A stretch of DNA of 64,000 bases from Roseococcus pinisoli (lineage in GTDB: Bacteria; Pseudomonadota; Alphaproteobacteria; Acetobacterales; Acetobacteraceae), in assembly GCF_018413645.1 (NCBI RefSeq), contig NZ_JAHCDA010000006.1:1-64000 (forward strand), in the 5' to 3' direction. Position numbers and translations under genes: made by a program. Each line of letters opens with the position of its first letter. The first letter of the stretch is position 1. Shown in pieces: positions 44,070 through 53,500 of this stretch. The notes under the pieces are model-generated. The model saw nothing but the letters and a program-made list of their open reading frames with translations, had not been told where the DNA came from and did not search any database.

Positions 44070-45023
44070 ATGAGCCCGGACATCCCCCATGGCGGCAATC
44101 TGACGGCCGCGCGCGCGCGCTTCCCCGAGGCGCGCAGCCCCTGGCTGGACCTTTCCACGGGCATCAGCCCCTTCCCCTATCCCGTGCCGGCCCTGCCGGC
44201 CGAGGCCTTCACGCGCCTGCCGGAGCCCGCGGATCTGGAGCGGCTCCAGGCCCTGGCGGCCCGGCGCTACGGCGCGCGCGACCCGGCGCAGGTCGTGGCG
44301 GCGCCGGGCACCCAGATCCTGTTGCCGCTGATCGCGAAGCTGGTGCCGCAGGGCCGGGCGCGCGTCCTGGGCCCGACCTATGCCGAGCATGCGCGCGCGG
44401 CCGCCCTGGCCGGGCACGCGCTGGCGGAGGAGGGGGCGGCGGACCTGCTGACCATCGTGAACCCCAACAACCCGGACGGCCGCTTCCGCCCGCGTGCCGA
44501 GCTGCTGGCCGCGCGGCCGGCGCAGGGACTCCTCGTGGTCGACGAGGCTTTCATGGAGGCCGCGCCCGCCGACGAAAGCCTGGCCGGCGCGGTGGATGAG
44601 CGGCTGGTGGTGCTACGCTCCTTCGGCAAGTTCCACGGCCTCGCCGGGCTGCGGCTGGGCTTCGCCATCACGGCCGCGCCCCTGGCCCGAAGGCTGCGCG
44701 ACGCGCTCGGCCCCTGGGCCGTCTCGGGTCCCGCGCTGGCCGTTGGACTGGCGGCGCTGGCGGATGAGGCATGGGCGTCGGCCATGCGCGCCCGCCTCGC
44801 CGCCGCCGCGGCAGCGCTGGACGGGGTGCTGACGGCGGGCGGTTGCCGCGTGCTGGGCGGGACCTCGCTCTTCCGCCTGGCGGAAGTGCCGCCCGGCACC
44901 TTCGAGCGCCTGGGCCGCGCCGGTATCCTCGTGCGCGGCTTCGACTATTGGCCGGACCGCCTGCGCTTCGGCCTTCCGCCCGACGCGGCGGGGCTGGAGC
45001 GCCTGGCCGAAGCGCTGGCATGA
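44070..45023 (+). CDS. cobC: Threonine-phosphate decarboxylase-type aminotransferase (aminopropanol arm)
   Basis: A 317-residue class I/II PLP enzyme. Landmarks are NPNNPDGR (131-138), VVDEAF (156-161) and the Schiff-base lysine K187 in SFGKFHGLAGLRLGF. In this context it is CobC/CobD, making the (R)-1-amino-2-propanol phosphate linker of the cobalamin nucleotide loop. ATG 44070 is preferred over the longer frame from 44034. Its stop overlaps the cbiB start (ATGA). Confidence 0.9.
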   Translation: MSPDIPHGGNLTAARARFPEARSPWLDLSTGISPFPYPVPALPAEAFTRLPEPADLERLQALAARRYGARDPAQVVAAPGTQILLPLIAKLVPQGRARVLGPTYAEHARAAALAGHALAEEGAADLLTIVNPNNPDGRFRPRAELLAARPAQGLLVVDEAFMEAAPADESLAGAVDERLVVLRSFGKFHGLAGLRLGFAITAAPLARRLRDALGPWAVSGPALAVGLAALADEAWASAMRARLAAAAAALDGVLTAGGCRVLGGTSLFRLAEVPPGTFERLGRAGILVRGFDYWPDRLRFGLPPDAAGLERLAEALA

Positions 45024-45958
45024 CGCTGCTGCTGATTGCCCTGCTGGTCGAGGTGGCCGTCGGCTATCCGGACCGGCTCGTGCGGGCGATCGGCCATCCG
45101 GTGATCTGGATCGGGCGGCTCATTTCCTTCCTGGAGACGCGGCTCAACCGGCCGGCGCTGGGCTTCGCGCAGCGTCGGATGCTCGGCGTGCTGGCGCTGG
45201 TGCTGCTGGTGGCCGTGACCGGGCTGGCGGGGGTGGCGCTGCAGGCGGCGCTGGGCGTGGTCGTCGCGGCCGTGCTGGCCAGCTCGCTCCTCGCGCAGCG
45301 CAGCCTTCACCAGCATGTGGCCCGCGTGGCCGAAGCCCTGGAAACCGGTGGCCTGGAGGCGGGACGGGAGACCGTGTCGCATATCGTCGGCCGCGATCCG
45401 CAGGGCCTGGACGAGGCGGGCGTGGCGCGCGCCGCCATCGAAAGCCTCGCGGAGAATTTTTCCGATGGCGTGGTGGCGCCGGCCTTCTGGATCGGCGCCG
45501 GCGGGCTGGCCGGCGGCGCGGTCTACAAGGCGGTGAACACGGCCGACAGCATGATCGGCCATCGCTCGGAGCGCTACCGAGCCTATGGCTGGGCCGCCGC
45601 GCGGCTGGATGACCTGCTGAACCTGCCTGCCTCGCGGCTTTCCGCGCTGCTGATCATTGCCGCCGCCGGCCTCCAGGGCCTGGACTGGCGAGGCGCCTGG
45701 CGGGCGGTCAGGCGCGATGCGCCGCGGCATCGCTCGCCCAATGCCGGCTGGCCGGAGGCCGCCATGGCAGGTGCGCTCGGCCTCGCGCTGGGCGGGCCGC
45801 GCAGCTATGCCGGGGTGGCGGTCGACGACGGCTATATGGGGGACGGCCGGCGCGAGGCGGGGGCGGCGGATATCCGCGCCGCGCTGCGCCTCTTTCGCTT
45901 CGCCGATGCGCTGGGCATCGGCCTCGCCCTGCTGCTCTGGTTCATCCTGCGAGGCTGA
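45020..45958 (+). CDS. cbiB: Adenosylcobinamide-phosphate synthase
   Basis: A 312-residue membrane protein (CbiB, called CobD in Pseudomonas) that joins aminopropanol phosphate to adenosylcobyric acid. Diagnostic stretches are [34 protein letters not shown] and [18 protein letters not shown] (cited as [14 protein letters not shown]). Several hydrophobic spans are visible. The last 17 bases overlap the convergent cobQ gene. Confidence 0.95.
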   Translation: MTLLLIALLVEVAVGYPDRLVRAIGHPVIWIGRLISFLETRLNRPALGFAQRRMLGVLALVLLVAVTGLAGVALQAALGVVVAAVLASSLLAQRSLHQHVARVAEALETGGLEAGRETVSHIVGRDPQGLDEAGVARAAIESLAENFSDGVVAPAFWIGAGGLAGGAVYKAVNTADSMIGHRSERYRAYGWAAARLDDLLNLPASRLSALLIIAAAGLQGLDWRGAWRAVRRDAPRHRSPNAGWPEAAMAGALGLALGGPRSYAGVAVDDGYMGDGRREAGAADIRAALRLFRFADALGIGLALLLWFILRG

Positions 45959-47402
45959 GCAGCCGGTCCAGGTCGAGATGGGCCGCCACATGCGCGCCCA
46001 GCCGGTCCAGCGCGGCCTCGACCCGCGCCTCGTAGTCGAGGGCGGGGGCGCCGGCGGCGAAGCGCGCGAGCCAGGCGCCACGCTGCGCCTCGGCCGAGAA
46101 AAGGCCATGGACATAGGTGCCCAGCACGCGCCCGTCGGCCGAGACCGCGCCCTCCGCCGAACCATCGGCCAGCTGCGCGAAGGGACGGGCGCGATCGGGC
46201 CCCTCGCTGCGGCCGATATGCATCTCGTAGCCGGAAAAACCCGCGCCGTCGGCCGTGGTGCCGGTGACCGGCTCCAGCCGCTTCGCGCCGCCGAGCACGG
46301 TGGTGATGTCCAGCAGCCTCAGCCCGGGGACGGTGCCGGGCGGGCCTTCCACCCCATCGGGATCGACGATCTCGCGTCCCAGCATCTGGTAGCCGCCGCA
46401 AAGGCCGAGCACCGCGCCGCCGCGCCGCAGATGGGCCGCGATGTCGATGTCGAAACCCGCCTCGCGCAGGGCGGCGAGGTCGGCGATGGTGGCCTTGGAG
46501 CCGGGGAGGATCACGAGGTCCGCATCGCCAGGCAGGGCGGTGCCCGGCCGCACGCGGATCACCTCCACCGCCGGCTCGGCGATGAGCGGATCGAGATCGT
46601 CGAAATTGGCGATGCGGGGCAGGACCGGCACGGCGATGCGCAGCCGGGCGCCGGGTTTGCGCGGCAGCACATGGTCCAGCGCCAGCGCGTCCTCGGCCGG
46701 GAGCTGCGCGGCTTCGGGCAGGAAGGGCAGCAGGCCGAGCGGCGCCCAGCCCGTGCGATCGGCAATGAGCGCCATCCCATCCGCGAAGAGCGCCGGATCG
46801 CCGCGGAACTTGTTCACCACGAAGCCCCGGATCATCGCCGCATCCGCCGGATCGAGCACGGCTTTGGTGCCGACGAGGCTCGCGATCACGCCGCCGCGAT
46901 CGATGTCGCCGATCAGGATGACCGGCACGTTCGCCGCGCGGGAAAAGCCCATATTGGCGATGTCGTTGGCGCGGAGATTGACCTCGGAGGCGCTGCCCGC
47001 GCCCTCCACCAGCACGAGATCGGCCTCGCCGCGCATCCGCGAAAAGCTGTCGAGGACGGCGGGCATCAGCCCGGCCTTCATCCGTTGGTATTCGGCCGCC
47101 TTGGCGCTGCCCTGCACGCGCCCCTGCACGACGATCTGCGCGCCGATCATGCTCTGCGGCTTCAGCAGGACGGGGTTCATGTGCACGCTGAGCGGCACGC
47201 CGGCCGCACGCGCCTGCAAGGCCTGGGCGCGGCCGATCTCGCCGCCATCGGCCGTCACGGCGGCGTTGTTCGACATGTTCTGCGGCTTGAAGGGCCGCAC
47301 GCGCAGGCCGCGCTGCGTGAAGGCGCGCGCCAGCCCCGCCACCAGCAGCGATTTGCCGACATCGGAGCCCGTGCCCTGGAACATCAGGCTCCGTGCTTGC
47401 AT
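45942..47402 (-). CDS. cobQ: Cobyric acid synthase
   Basis: A 486-residue glutamine-dependent amidotransferase that amidates the b, d, e and g side chains of adenosylcobyrinic acid a,c-diamide. N-terminal [14 protein letters not shown] is the ATP/Mg loop, [12 protein letters not shown] follows, and the class I triad is seen as [10 protein letters not shown] (Cys) and GTYVHGLF (His). ATG shares one base with the cobO stop (TGATG). The frame runs upstream through cobO as a shadow. Confidence 0.96.
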   Translation of the reverse strand: MQARSLMFQGTGSDVGKSLLVAGLARAFTQRGLRVRPFKPQNMSNNAAVTADGGEIGRAQALQARAAGVPLSVHMNPVLLKPQSMIGAQIVVQGRVQGSAKAAEYQRMKAGLMPAVLDSFSRMRGEADLVLVEGAGSASEVNLRANDIANMGFSRAANVPVILIGDIDRGGVIASLVGTKAVLDPADAAMIRGFVVNKFRGDPALFADGMALIADRTGWAPLGLLPFLPEAAQLPAEDALALDHVLPRKPGARLRIAVPVLPRIANFDDLDPLIAEPAVEVIRVRPGTALPGDADLVILPGSKATIADLAALREAGFDIDIAAHLRRGGAVLGLCGGYQMLGREIVDPDGVEGPPGTVPGLRLLDITTVLGGAKRLEPVTGTTADGAGFSGYEMHIGRSEGPDRARPFAQLADGSAEGAVSADGRVLGTYVHGLFSAEAQRGAWLARFAAGAPALDYEARVEAALDRLGAHVAAHLDLDRLLSLAG

Positions 47403-48016
47403 CAGAACTCCACGCCCTTCTGGGCGCGCACGCCGGCGGAGAAATGGTGCTTGGTCGCGCCCATCTCCGTCACGCAATCGGCGGCCTCGATCAGCTCGGG
47501 CTTCGCGTTGCGGCCGGTGACGACGACATGCAGCCCCTCGCGCCGCCCGGCGAGCGTGGCCACCACCTCCGCCAGGTCCAGCATCTCGTAGCGCAGCGCG
47601 ATGTTGAGCTCGTCCAGCACCACGAGGTCCAGCGACGGGTCTTCCAGCATGCGCTTCGCCTGCTCCCAGGCGCGGGCGGCGGCGGCGAGGTCGCGCGCGC
47701 GGTCCTGCGTCTCCCAGGTGAAGCCCTCGCCCATGCTGTGCCATTGCACGCGCTCGCCGAAGGCGGCGAAGCCGTCCTGCTCGCCGGCATGCCAGGCGCC
47801 CTTCACGAATTGCACGACGCCCACGCGGCCGCCCGTGCCCAGCATGCGCAGCGCCAGCCCGAAGGCCGCCGTGGACTTCCCCTTGCCGGGGCCGGTGTTC
47901 ACGATCAGCAGGCCCTTCTGGACGATGGGCTTGGACGCCACCTCCGCATCCTGCACGGCCTTGCGCTTGCGCATCTTCTCGCGATGCCGCTCGGCTTCTT
48001 CGTCGGTGATGCTCAT
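47402..48016 (-). CDS. cobO: Corrinoid adenosyltransferase (CobA/CobO/BtuR type)
   Basis: A 204-residue ATP:Co(I)rrinoid adenosyltransferase adding the upper 5'-deoxyadenosyl ligand. The P-loop is [11 protein letters not shown] (residues 40-50), with VVQFVKGAW and [10 protein letters not shown] conserved in the family. The basic N-terminal helix [11 protein letters not shown] is typical of the CobO form. ATG overlaps the cobP stop (ATGA). Confidence 0.96.
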   Translation of the reverse strand: MSITDEEAERHREKMRKRKAVQDAEVASKPIVQKGLLIVNTGPGKGKSTAAFGLALRMLGTGGRVGVVQFVKGAWHAGEQDGFAAFGERVQWHSMGEGFTWETQDRARDLAAAARAWEQAKRMLEDPSLDLVVLDELNIALRYEMLDLAEVVATLAGRREGLHVVVTGRNAKPELIEAADCVTEMGATKHHFSAGVRAQKGVEF

Positions 48017-48519
48017 TTCAACCTCATAGGAATGCCGGCCACCACGAGCTCCACGCGCCCGGCCACGGCGGCGACCTGCTGGTTGAGCCTCCCCTGCGCG
48101 TCGCGGAAGCGGCGGCCGAGCGGCGTCGCCGGCACGATGCCGGAGCCGACCTCGTTGGAGACCAGGACGGTGATGGCCGCGCGGGCCTGAAGGGCCGCGA
48201 GCAGGCCTTGCGTCGCGGCGTCGAGATCCGCCTCGACCAGCATCAGGTTGCTGAGCCAGAGCGTGAGGCAATCCACCAGCAGCGGCGCGTCCGGCGCGGT
48301 GGCGATGGCGGCGGGCAGGTCGCGCGGGGCGTCCAGCGTCGTCCAGCCGGCGGGCCGGCGCGCGCGGTGCTCGGCGATTCGCGCGGTCATCTCCGCGTCG
48401 TAGGATTCCGCCGTCGCGATATATGTCCAGGGCGGCGGCACGGCCTGGACCAGCGTTTCCGCATGCCGGCTCTTGCCGGAGCGCGCGCCGCCGAGGACGA
48501 GGGTGAGGGGGCTGGCCAT
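48013..48519 (-). CDS. cobP: Adenosylcobinamide kinase/guanylyltransferase
   Basis: A 168-residue bifunctional enzyme (CobP/CobU) that phosphorylates and then GMP-activates adenosylcobinamide. P-loop GGARSGKS at residues 10-17, catalytic region [14 protein letters not shown], and [20 protein letters not shown] near 128-147 are diagnostic. First gene of the cobP-cobO-cobQ unit; its promoter must lie in the roughly 85 bp before the oppositely directed riboswitch. The frame upstream of 48519 covers riboswitch antisense and is not coding. Confidence 0.95.
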   Translation of the reverse strand: MASPLTLVLGGARSGKSRHAETLVQAVPPPWTYIATAESYDAEMTARIAEHRARRPAGWTTLDAPRDLPAAIATAPDAPLLVDCLTLWLSNLMLVEADLDAATQGLLAALQARAAITVLVSNEVGSGIVPATPLGRRFRDAQGRLNQQVAAVAGRVELVVAGIPMRLK

Positions 48520-48562
48520 GGCGCGCGGACCATGGCCGCAGGCGGCGCCTTCGGCAACAGCG

Positions 48563-48600
48563 TTGACAGGAAGCGGCGGCACATGTCTCTCATGCCCCCG
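48563..48600 (+). promoter_or_regulatory. Possible promoter for the riboswitch-led cob operon
   Basis: TTGACA at 48563-48568 is a consensus -35 element 40 bases before the conserved start of the B12 riboswitch. A matching -10 box is not clear (TCTCTC or similar at the right distance), so this is tentative. Confidence 0.35.
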
Positions 48601-48605
48601 CTTGA

Positions 48606-48795
48606 TGGTCCCCGCCGGGAGGCGGGGTGAAAAGGGAACACGGAACGAGGGGCGCAGGCCCGTCGAAGCCGTGGCTGCCCCCGCAACTGTGAGCGGTGAG
48701 CCCGTTGCCAATCCGCCACTGGAAGTGCCCGCGAGGGTGCCCCGGGAAGGCGGCGGCGGGCGTCGATCCGTGAGCCAGGAGACCTGCCGTCGAGC
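48606..48795 (+). ncRNA. Cobalamin (adenosylcobalamin) riboswitch
   Basis: The stretch contains the conserved elements in order: GGTCCCCGCC near 48607, GAAAAGGGAACACGG (48629-48643), GAAGCCGTGGCTGCCCCCGCAACTG around 48665-48689 (cited as GCTGCCCCCGCAACTGT), CCACTG, GGGAAGGCGGCG and the B12 box AGCCAGGAGACCTGCC (48773-48788). It lies 118 bp before the DUF1636 start and should repress the cobW-cobN-cobG-H-I-J operon when cobalamin is plentiful. The stretch 48796-48900 would be the expression platform. Confidence 0.95.
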
Positions 48796-48912
48796 GACAG
48801 ACCACCGTGCCGGGCGGGGTGCCTCGGCGCGGCCGCCATCCCGGCGAAGGCGCCTTTGCGCGCCGCGACTGCATCCCGGTCCCGCGCCTGCCGGCGAGGG
48901 AGGAGCGTGCGC

Positions 48913-49293
48913 TTGCCCCATCCCCAATCCACCGCCGGGCCGGTGACGGTCTTCGTCTGCATGACCTGCCGCCATGCCGATGACGCGGCCGAAGCCCAGC
49001 CCCGCGCCGGTGCCCGCCTGGCCGCCACCCTGACCTCATTGGAAGGTGTGGAGGTCCGCGAGGTGGAATGCCTGGCCAATTGCAAGCGCGGCCCCTCCGT
49101 CGCCATGGCGCGGCCCGGCGGCTGGAGCTACGTCTTCGGCAACCTGGCGCCCACGGATGGCGCCGCGGTGATGGAAGGCGCGCAGCTCCTGGCCCGCTCG
49201 GCCGATGGGCTCATGCCCTGGCGCGGCCGCCCCGAACCCCTCAAGCGCGGCCTCATCGCCCGCATTCCCCCCCTTCCTGGAGCTTCCGCATGA
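48913..49293 (+). CDS. DUF1636-family cysteine-rich metal-binding protein
   Basis: A 126-residue protein of the DUF1636 family, often found in cobalamin loci. Four cysteines, C16-x-x-C19 and C53-x3-C57 (VCMTC and ECLANC), suggest a thioredoxin-like [2Fe-2S] or metal site. I prefer a TTG start at 48913, which has AGGAG seven bases upstream; GTG 48907 is too close to that RBS. The stop overlaps the cobW ATG. First gene under the riboswitch. Function is unproven; a role in cobalt handling or electron supply is inference. Confidence 0.8.
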   Translation: MPHPQSTAGPVTVFVCMTCRHADDAAEAQPRAGARLAATLTSLEGVEVREVECLANCKRGPSVAMARPGGWSYVFGNLAPTDGAAVMEGAQLLARSADGLMPWRGRPEPLKRGLIARIPPLPGASA

Positions 49294-50321
49294 GCCTTGC
49301 CCGCATTCCCTGCACCATCGTCACCGGCTTCCTCGGCGCTGGAAAGACGACCCTGATCCGCCACATGCTGCAGAACCCTCAGGGGAGGCGGCTCGCGGTG
49401 ATCGTGAACGAATTCGGCGATGTCGGCATGGATGCGGAGATCCTGCGCGGCTGCGGCGCCGAGGCCTGCGACGAGAGCGGCATCATCGAGCTCGCCAACG
49501 GCTGCATCTGCTGCACCGTGGCGGACGACTTCGTGCCGGCGCTGGACGCCCTGCTGGCCCTCGACCCGCGGCCCGACCACATCCTCATCGAGACCTCGGG
49601 CCTCGCCCTGCCGAAGCCGCTGGTCCAGGCCTTCCATTGGCCGGCGATCCGCGGCCGCGTGACGGTGGACGGCGTGGTCGCCGTAGTGGACGGCGCGGCG
49701 CTTTCCGAAGGCCGCGTGGCGGCCGATCCGGAAGCCCTGGCCGCCCAGCGCGCCGCCGATCCCTCGCTCGACCACGAGGATCCCGTCGAGGAGGTCTTCG
49801 AGGACCAGATCGCCTGCGCCGACCTCGTGGTGATGACCAAGACGGACCTTCTGGACGCGCCGGCCCTCGCCCGCGCCCAGGCCGCCATCGCCGAGGCGCT
49901 GCCGCGCGCGGTCCATGTGGTGACGAGCGCGGAGGGCAAGCTCGACCCCGGCGTGATGCTGGGCCTCGGCCTCGCCACGGAAGCGGACATCGAGAACCGC
50001 CGTACCCATCACGACGAGGAGCTGGACCACGATCACGACGATTTCGACACGATCGTGATGGACATCCCCGAGGCGACCGATCCGGCGGCGCTCGCGGCGC
50101 GCGTGACGGCGGCCTGCGCCGTGCCGGGCGTGCTGCGCGCCAAGGGCTTCTGCCCCGTCGTCGGCAAGCCGCTGCGGCTGCTGGTGCAGGCGGTGGGCCA
50201 GCGCGTCTCGCACCAGTTCGACCGCGCCTGGGGGGCGGCCGAGGCGCGCCAGGGTCGGCTCGTGGTGATCGGGCTGAAGGGCTTCGACCAGGGCGCCGTC
50301 GGGCGGGCGCTCGCCGCTTAA
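49290..50321 (+). CDS. cobW: CobW-type GTPase (COG0523 metallochaperone)
   Basis: A 343-residue G3E GTPase. P-loop GFLGAGKTT (13-21), the metal motif GCICC with C72, C74 and C75, and a histidine/aspartate-rich loop HHDEELDHDHDDFD near residues 236-249 that could bind cobalt. CobW is thought to supply Co2+ to the cobaltochelatase. ATGA overlap with the DUF1636 gene, and cobN starts 2 nt after its stop. Confidence 0.95.
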   Translation: MSLARIPCTIVTGFLGAGKTTLIRHMLQNPQGRRLAVIVNEFGDVGMDAEILRGCGAEACDESGIIELANGCICCTVADDFVPALDALLALDPRPDHILIETSGLALPKPLVQAFHWPAIRGRVTVDGVVAVVDGAALSEGRVAADPEALAAQRAADPSLDHEDPVEEVFEDQIACADLVVMTKTDLLDAPALARAQAAIAEALPRAVHVVTSAEGKLDPGVMLGLGLATEADIENRRTHHDEELDHDHDDFDTIVMDIPEATDPAALAARVTAACAVPGVLRAKGFCPVVGKPLRLLVQAVGQRVSHQFDRAWGAAEARQGRLVVIGLKGFDQGAVGRALAA

Positions 50322-50323
50322 CC

Positions 50324-53300
50324 ATGCATATCCTCGCCACCACCGCCGTCTCGATCGACGGGCTCGCCGAGCCCGTCGATCTGCGTCAGGCGCCGGCGCC
50401 GATGGTGGTGCTCTCCTTCACCGACAGCGACCTCACGGTCCTCGCCGCCGCGCATGCGGCGGAGGGGGCGGCGCTGCCGGAGCTGCGGCTCGTGCATCTG
50501 CGCGAGCTACGGCACCCGATGTCCGTGGACCTCTGGCTGGACCGCACGGGATCCCGCGCGAAGCTGATCGTGCTGCGCCTGCTCGGCGGGCTGGATTGGT
50601 GGCGCTACGGCGTCGAGCGCCTGGCCGAGGCGGCGCGGGCGCACGGCATCGCGCTGGCCGTGCTGCCCGGCGAGGATGGCGACGACCCGCGCCTCGCCGC
50701 GCTCGGCACCCTGCCGGTCGAGGAGCAGGCCTCCCTGCTGGCCTATTTCCGCGAGGGCGGGCAAGCCAATCTGCGCGCTTTGCTGCGGCGGATGGCGGGC
50801 CATGCTGGCGTGACCTTGGAGGCCGCGCCGCCGCAGCGCCTGCCGCGCGCCGGAGCCTGGGCGCCGGGCCTCGGCGTCGTCGTGCCCCGGCGTGAGGGCG
50901 AGCGGCCGGTGGTGCCCATCCTCTTCTACCGATCCATGCTGCTGGCCGAGGACGCCGCGCCCGTCGCCGCGCTGGCCGAGGCGCTGGAAGGGCAGGGCAT
51001 CGCCGCCGTCCCGCTCTTTGTCGCCAGCCTGAAGGAGCGGGAGAGCCTCGATTTCGTGCGCCGGGCGATGGAAGTGCTGCGGCCCTCCGTCATCGTCACC
51101 ACCACCGGCTTCGCTTCGGGCGATGCGGGAGTGCTCGGCGCGCCGGGCGTCCCCCTGCTCCAGGCGGTGATGGCGACCACCGCGCGCGCGGCCTGGGAAG
51201 GCAGCCCCCGCGGCCTCGGCGGCGCGGACCTCACCATGCATGTGGTGCTGCCCGAGCTCGACGGGCGCGTCCTGGCCGGCGCGCTGAGCTTCAAGGAAAG
51301 CGGGCCCGGCCCGGTGAACCGCGTGGAGTCTGATCGGGTGGCCCAGGTCGCGGCGCGGGTCGCGGCGCTGGTGCGGCTGCAGGCCCTGGCGCGGGCCGAG
51401 CGGCGCATCGCCGTGCTCATCCCGGACTATCCCGGCGCGGGCGGGCGGGCGGGCTATGCCGTCGGCCTCGACGTGCCGGAGAGCGTGCGCCTCCTGCTGC
51501 AGGACCTCGCGGCGGCGGGCTATGCCGTGGGCCCCGTGCCGGCGACCGCGCGCGAGTTGATGGAGGCGCTGGAAGCCTCGCGCGAGACCGCGCCGATCCC
51601 TGAGCTGTCGTCCGAGGTGCGCGACGCCTGGGGCGAGGCGGCCACGGCGCCGTTCCGCGCCCGGCGCTTCGGCAAGGTCGCCGTCGCCATCGCCCCGGAT
51701 CGCGGGCGCGTCGAGAACCGCCGTGCCGACTGGCATGACCCCGCCTTGCCGCCGCATCCTGCCCTGCTCGGCTTCGGCGCCTGGCTCCAGCGGGAGTTCG
51801 ATGCCGTCGTGCACATGGGCGCGCATGGCGCCATCGAATGGCTGCCGGGCAAGGCCGTGGCGCTGACGGCCGATTGCTATCCCGAGCGTGTGCTGGGCGC
51901 CCTGCCGGTCTTCTACCCCTTCCTCGTCTCCAATCCGGGCGAGGCGGCGCAGGCGAAGCGGCGCATCGCCGCGATCACTCTCGGGCACCTGCCGCCCCCG
52001 CTGGCGGAGGCGGGCCTGCACGGTGCCAACCGCGATCTCGAGCGGCTGCTGGACGAATATGCCATGGCCGACGGGCTCGATCCCCGCCGGCGGGATCGGC
52101 TGGCCAGGCTGATCCTGGAGCAGGCCGGCGCGGTGCCTGGCCTTACCCCCGAATCCTGCCCGATGGAGGCGCTGAAGCAGCTCGATTCCTGGCTTTGCGA
52201 CTTGAAGGAGCTGGCGATCAAGGACGGGCTGCACGTCTTCGGCCGGGCCGGGGAGGAGGATCGCCGCCCCAGCGCCGAGGCCGAGCGGGCCGGGCTGCTG
52301 GCGGCGCTGGACGGCCGGGCCGTCGCGGCCGGCCCCGGCGGCGCACCGGGGCGCGGGCGGCGGGACGTGCTTCCCACCGGCCGCAACCTCTACGCCGCCG
52401 ATCCGCGCGGCCTGCCCACGCCGACCGCCATGGATCTCGGCCGCCTCGCCGCCGAGGAAGCCATCCGCCTGCACCAGCAGGAGCAGGGCGAGATGCCGCG
52501 CGCGGTGATCCTCGACCTCTGGGCCAGTGCGACCTTGCGCAGCGGCGGCGAGGAGATCGCCCAGGGCCTGGCGCTCATGGGCTGCCGCCCGGTCTGGGAC
52601 GGGGCCACGGGGCGCGTCACGGGCGTGGAGGTGCAGCCGCCGGCGGTGATGGGCCGGCCGCGGGTGGACGTGACCTTCCGGCTCTCCGGCCTCTTCCGCG
52701 ACCTCTTTCCCGCGCAGATCGCGCTGCTCGACGCCGCGACGCGGGCCGTCGCGGAGCGCGAGGAAAGTGTGGACGAAAACCCCCTCGGCGCGGCGCCCGG
52801 CCCGCGGGTCTTCGGCGCGGCGCCGGGGGCCTACGGCGCGGGCCTCGAGGACGCGCTGGCCTCGGGCCGCTGGTCCACGCGGGACGAGCTGGGCCGCGCC
52901 TATCTGGACGCGACCTCGCATGCCTATGGCGGCCAGGGCGGCGACGGTGCCCCCGCGCCGGGTGCCTTCGAGGCACGGGTGGCCGGCGCCGACGCCCTGC
53001 TGCACGGCAGCGACGACCCGGCGCGTGACCTGCTGGAGGGCGGCGCCGATGCGGCTCATCTCGGCGGCTTCGCCAGCGCCGCGCGGCTGCTGGGCGGCGC
53101 GCCGCTGCTGATCTCGCTGGATACGACCGATCCGCTGCGGCCGCGCGCCCGGCCGCTGGCGGCGCAGCTCGCGCGGCTGGTGCAAGGGCGGATCGCGCCG
53201 CGCTTCATCGCGGGGCAGATGCGCCACGGCCCGCGCGGCGCCAGCGAGCTGGCCGAGACGGTCGACCGCCTCGTCGCCTTCGCCGAGACGACCGACGCCG

Positions 53301-53500
53301 TCCCCGATGCGGCCCTGGACGCGGTGCATGGCGCCTATCTGGGCGATGAGAGCGTGCGCGATTTTCTCGCGCGGGAGAATCCGGCGGCGCTGAGGGCCAT
53401 CGCGCGCCGCTTCGCCGAGGCCCGGCGGCGGGGCCTCTGGCATCCGCGCGCCAATGACGTGGATTCCGGCCTTGCCGCGCTGCTGGGGGAAGCGGCGTGA
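50324..53500 (+). CDS. cobN: Cobaltochelatase large subunit CobN
   Basis: A 1058-residue subunit of the ATP-dependent cobaltochelatase that inserts Co2+ into hydrogenobyrinic acid a,c-diamide in the aerobic pathway. Homologous to magnesium chelatase BchH; HMGAHGAIEWLPGKAVAL near residue 492 (key HGAIEWLPGK) and PTGRNLYAADPRGLPT are family landmarks. It is shorter than the ~1250-residue Pseudomonas protein but intact at both ends. The partner subunits CobS and CobT are not in the window. Stop overlaps cobG start (GTGA). Confidence 0.95.
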   Translation: MHILATTAVSIDGLAEPVDLRQAPAPMVVLSFTDSDLTVLAAAHAAEGAALPELRLVHLRELRHPMSVDLWLDRTGSRAKLIVLRLLGGLDWWRYGVERLAEAARAHGIALAVLPGEDGDDPRLAALGTLPVEEQASLLAYFREGGQANLRALLRRMAGHAGVTLEAAPPQRLPRAGAWAPGLGVVVPRREGERPVVPILFYRSMLLAEDAAPVAALAEALEGQGIAAVPLFVASLKERESLDFVRRAMEVLRPSVIVTTTGFASGDAGVLGAPGVPLLQAVMATTARAAWEGSPRGLGGADLTMHVVLPELDGRVLAGALSFKESGPGPVNRVESDRVAQVAARVAALVRLQALARAERRIAVLIPDYPGAGGRAGYAVGLDVPESVRLLLQDLAAAGYAVGPVPATARELMEALEASRETAPIPELSSEVRDAWGEAATAPFRARRFGKVAVAIAPDRGRVENRRADWHDPALPPHPALLGFGAWLQREFDAVVHMGAHGAIEWLPGKAVALTADCYPERVLGALPVFYPFLVSNPGEAAQAKRRIAAITLGHLPPPLAEAGLHGANRDLERLLDEYAMADGLDPRRRDRLARLILEQAGAVPGLTPESCPMEALKQLDSWLCDLKELAIKDGLHVFGRAGEEDRRPSAEAERAGLLAALDGRAVAAGPGGAPGRGRRDVLPTGRNLYAADPRGLPTPTAMDLGRLAAEEAIRLHQQEQGEMPRAVILDLWASATLRSGGEEIAQGLALMGCRPVWDGATGRVTGVEVQPPAVMGRPRVDVTFRLSGLFRDLFPAQIALLDAATRAVAEREESVDENPLGAAPGPRVFGAAPGAYGAGLEDALASGRWSTRDELGRAYLDATSHAYGGQGGDGAPAPGAFEARVAGADALLHGSDDPARDLLEGGADAAHLGGFASAARLLGGAPLLISLDTTDPLRPRARPLAAQLARLVQGRIAPRFIAGQMRHGPRGASELAETVDRLVAFAETTDAVPDAALDAVHGAYLGDESVRDFLARENPAALRAIARRFAEARRRGLWHPRANDVDSGLAALLGEAA

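Noticed and set aside
50507-53443. Minus-strand open frame of 978 codons
   Set aside because: Exact antisense of cobN with low-complexity Arg/Gly/Pro content.
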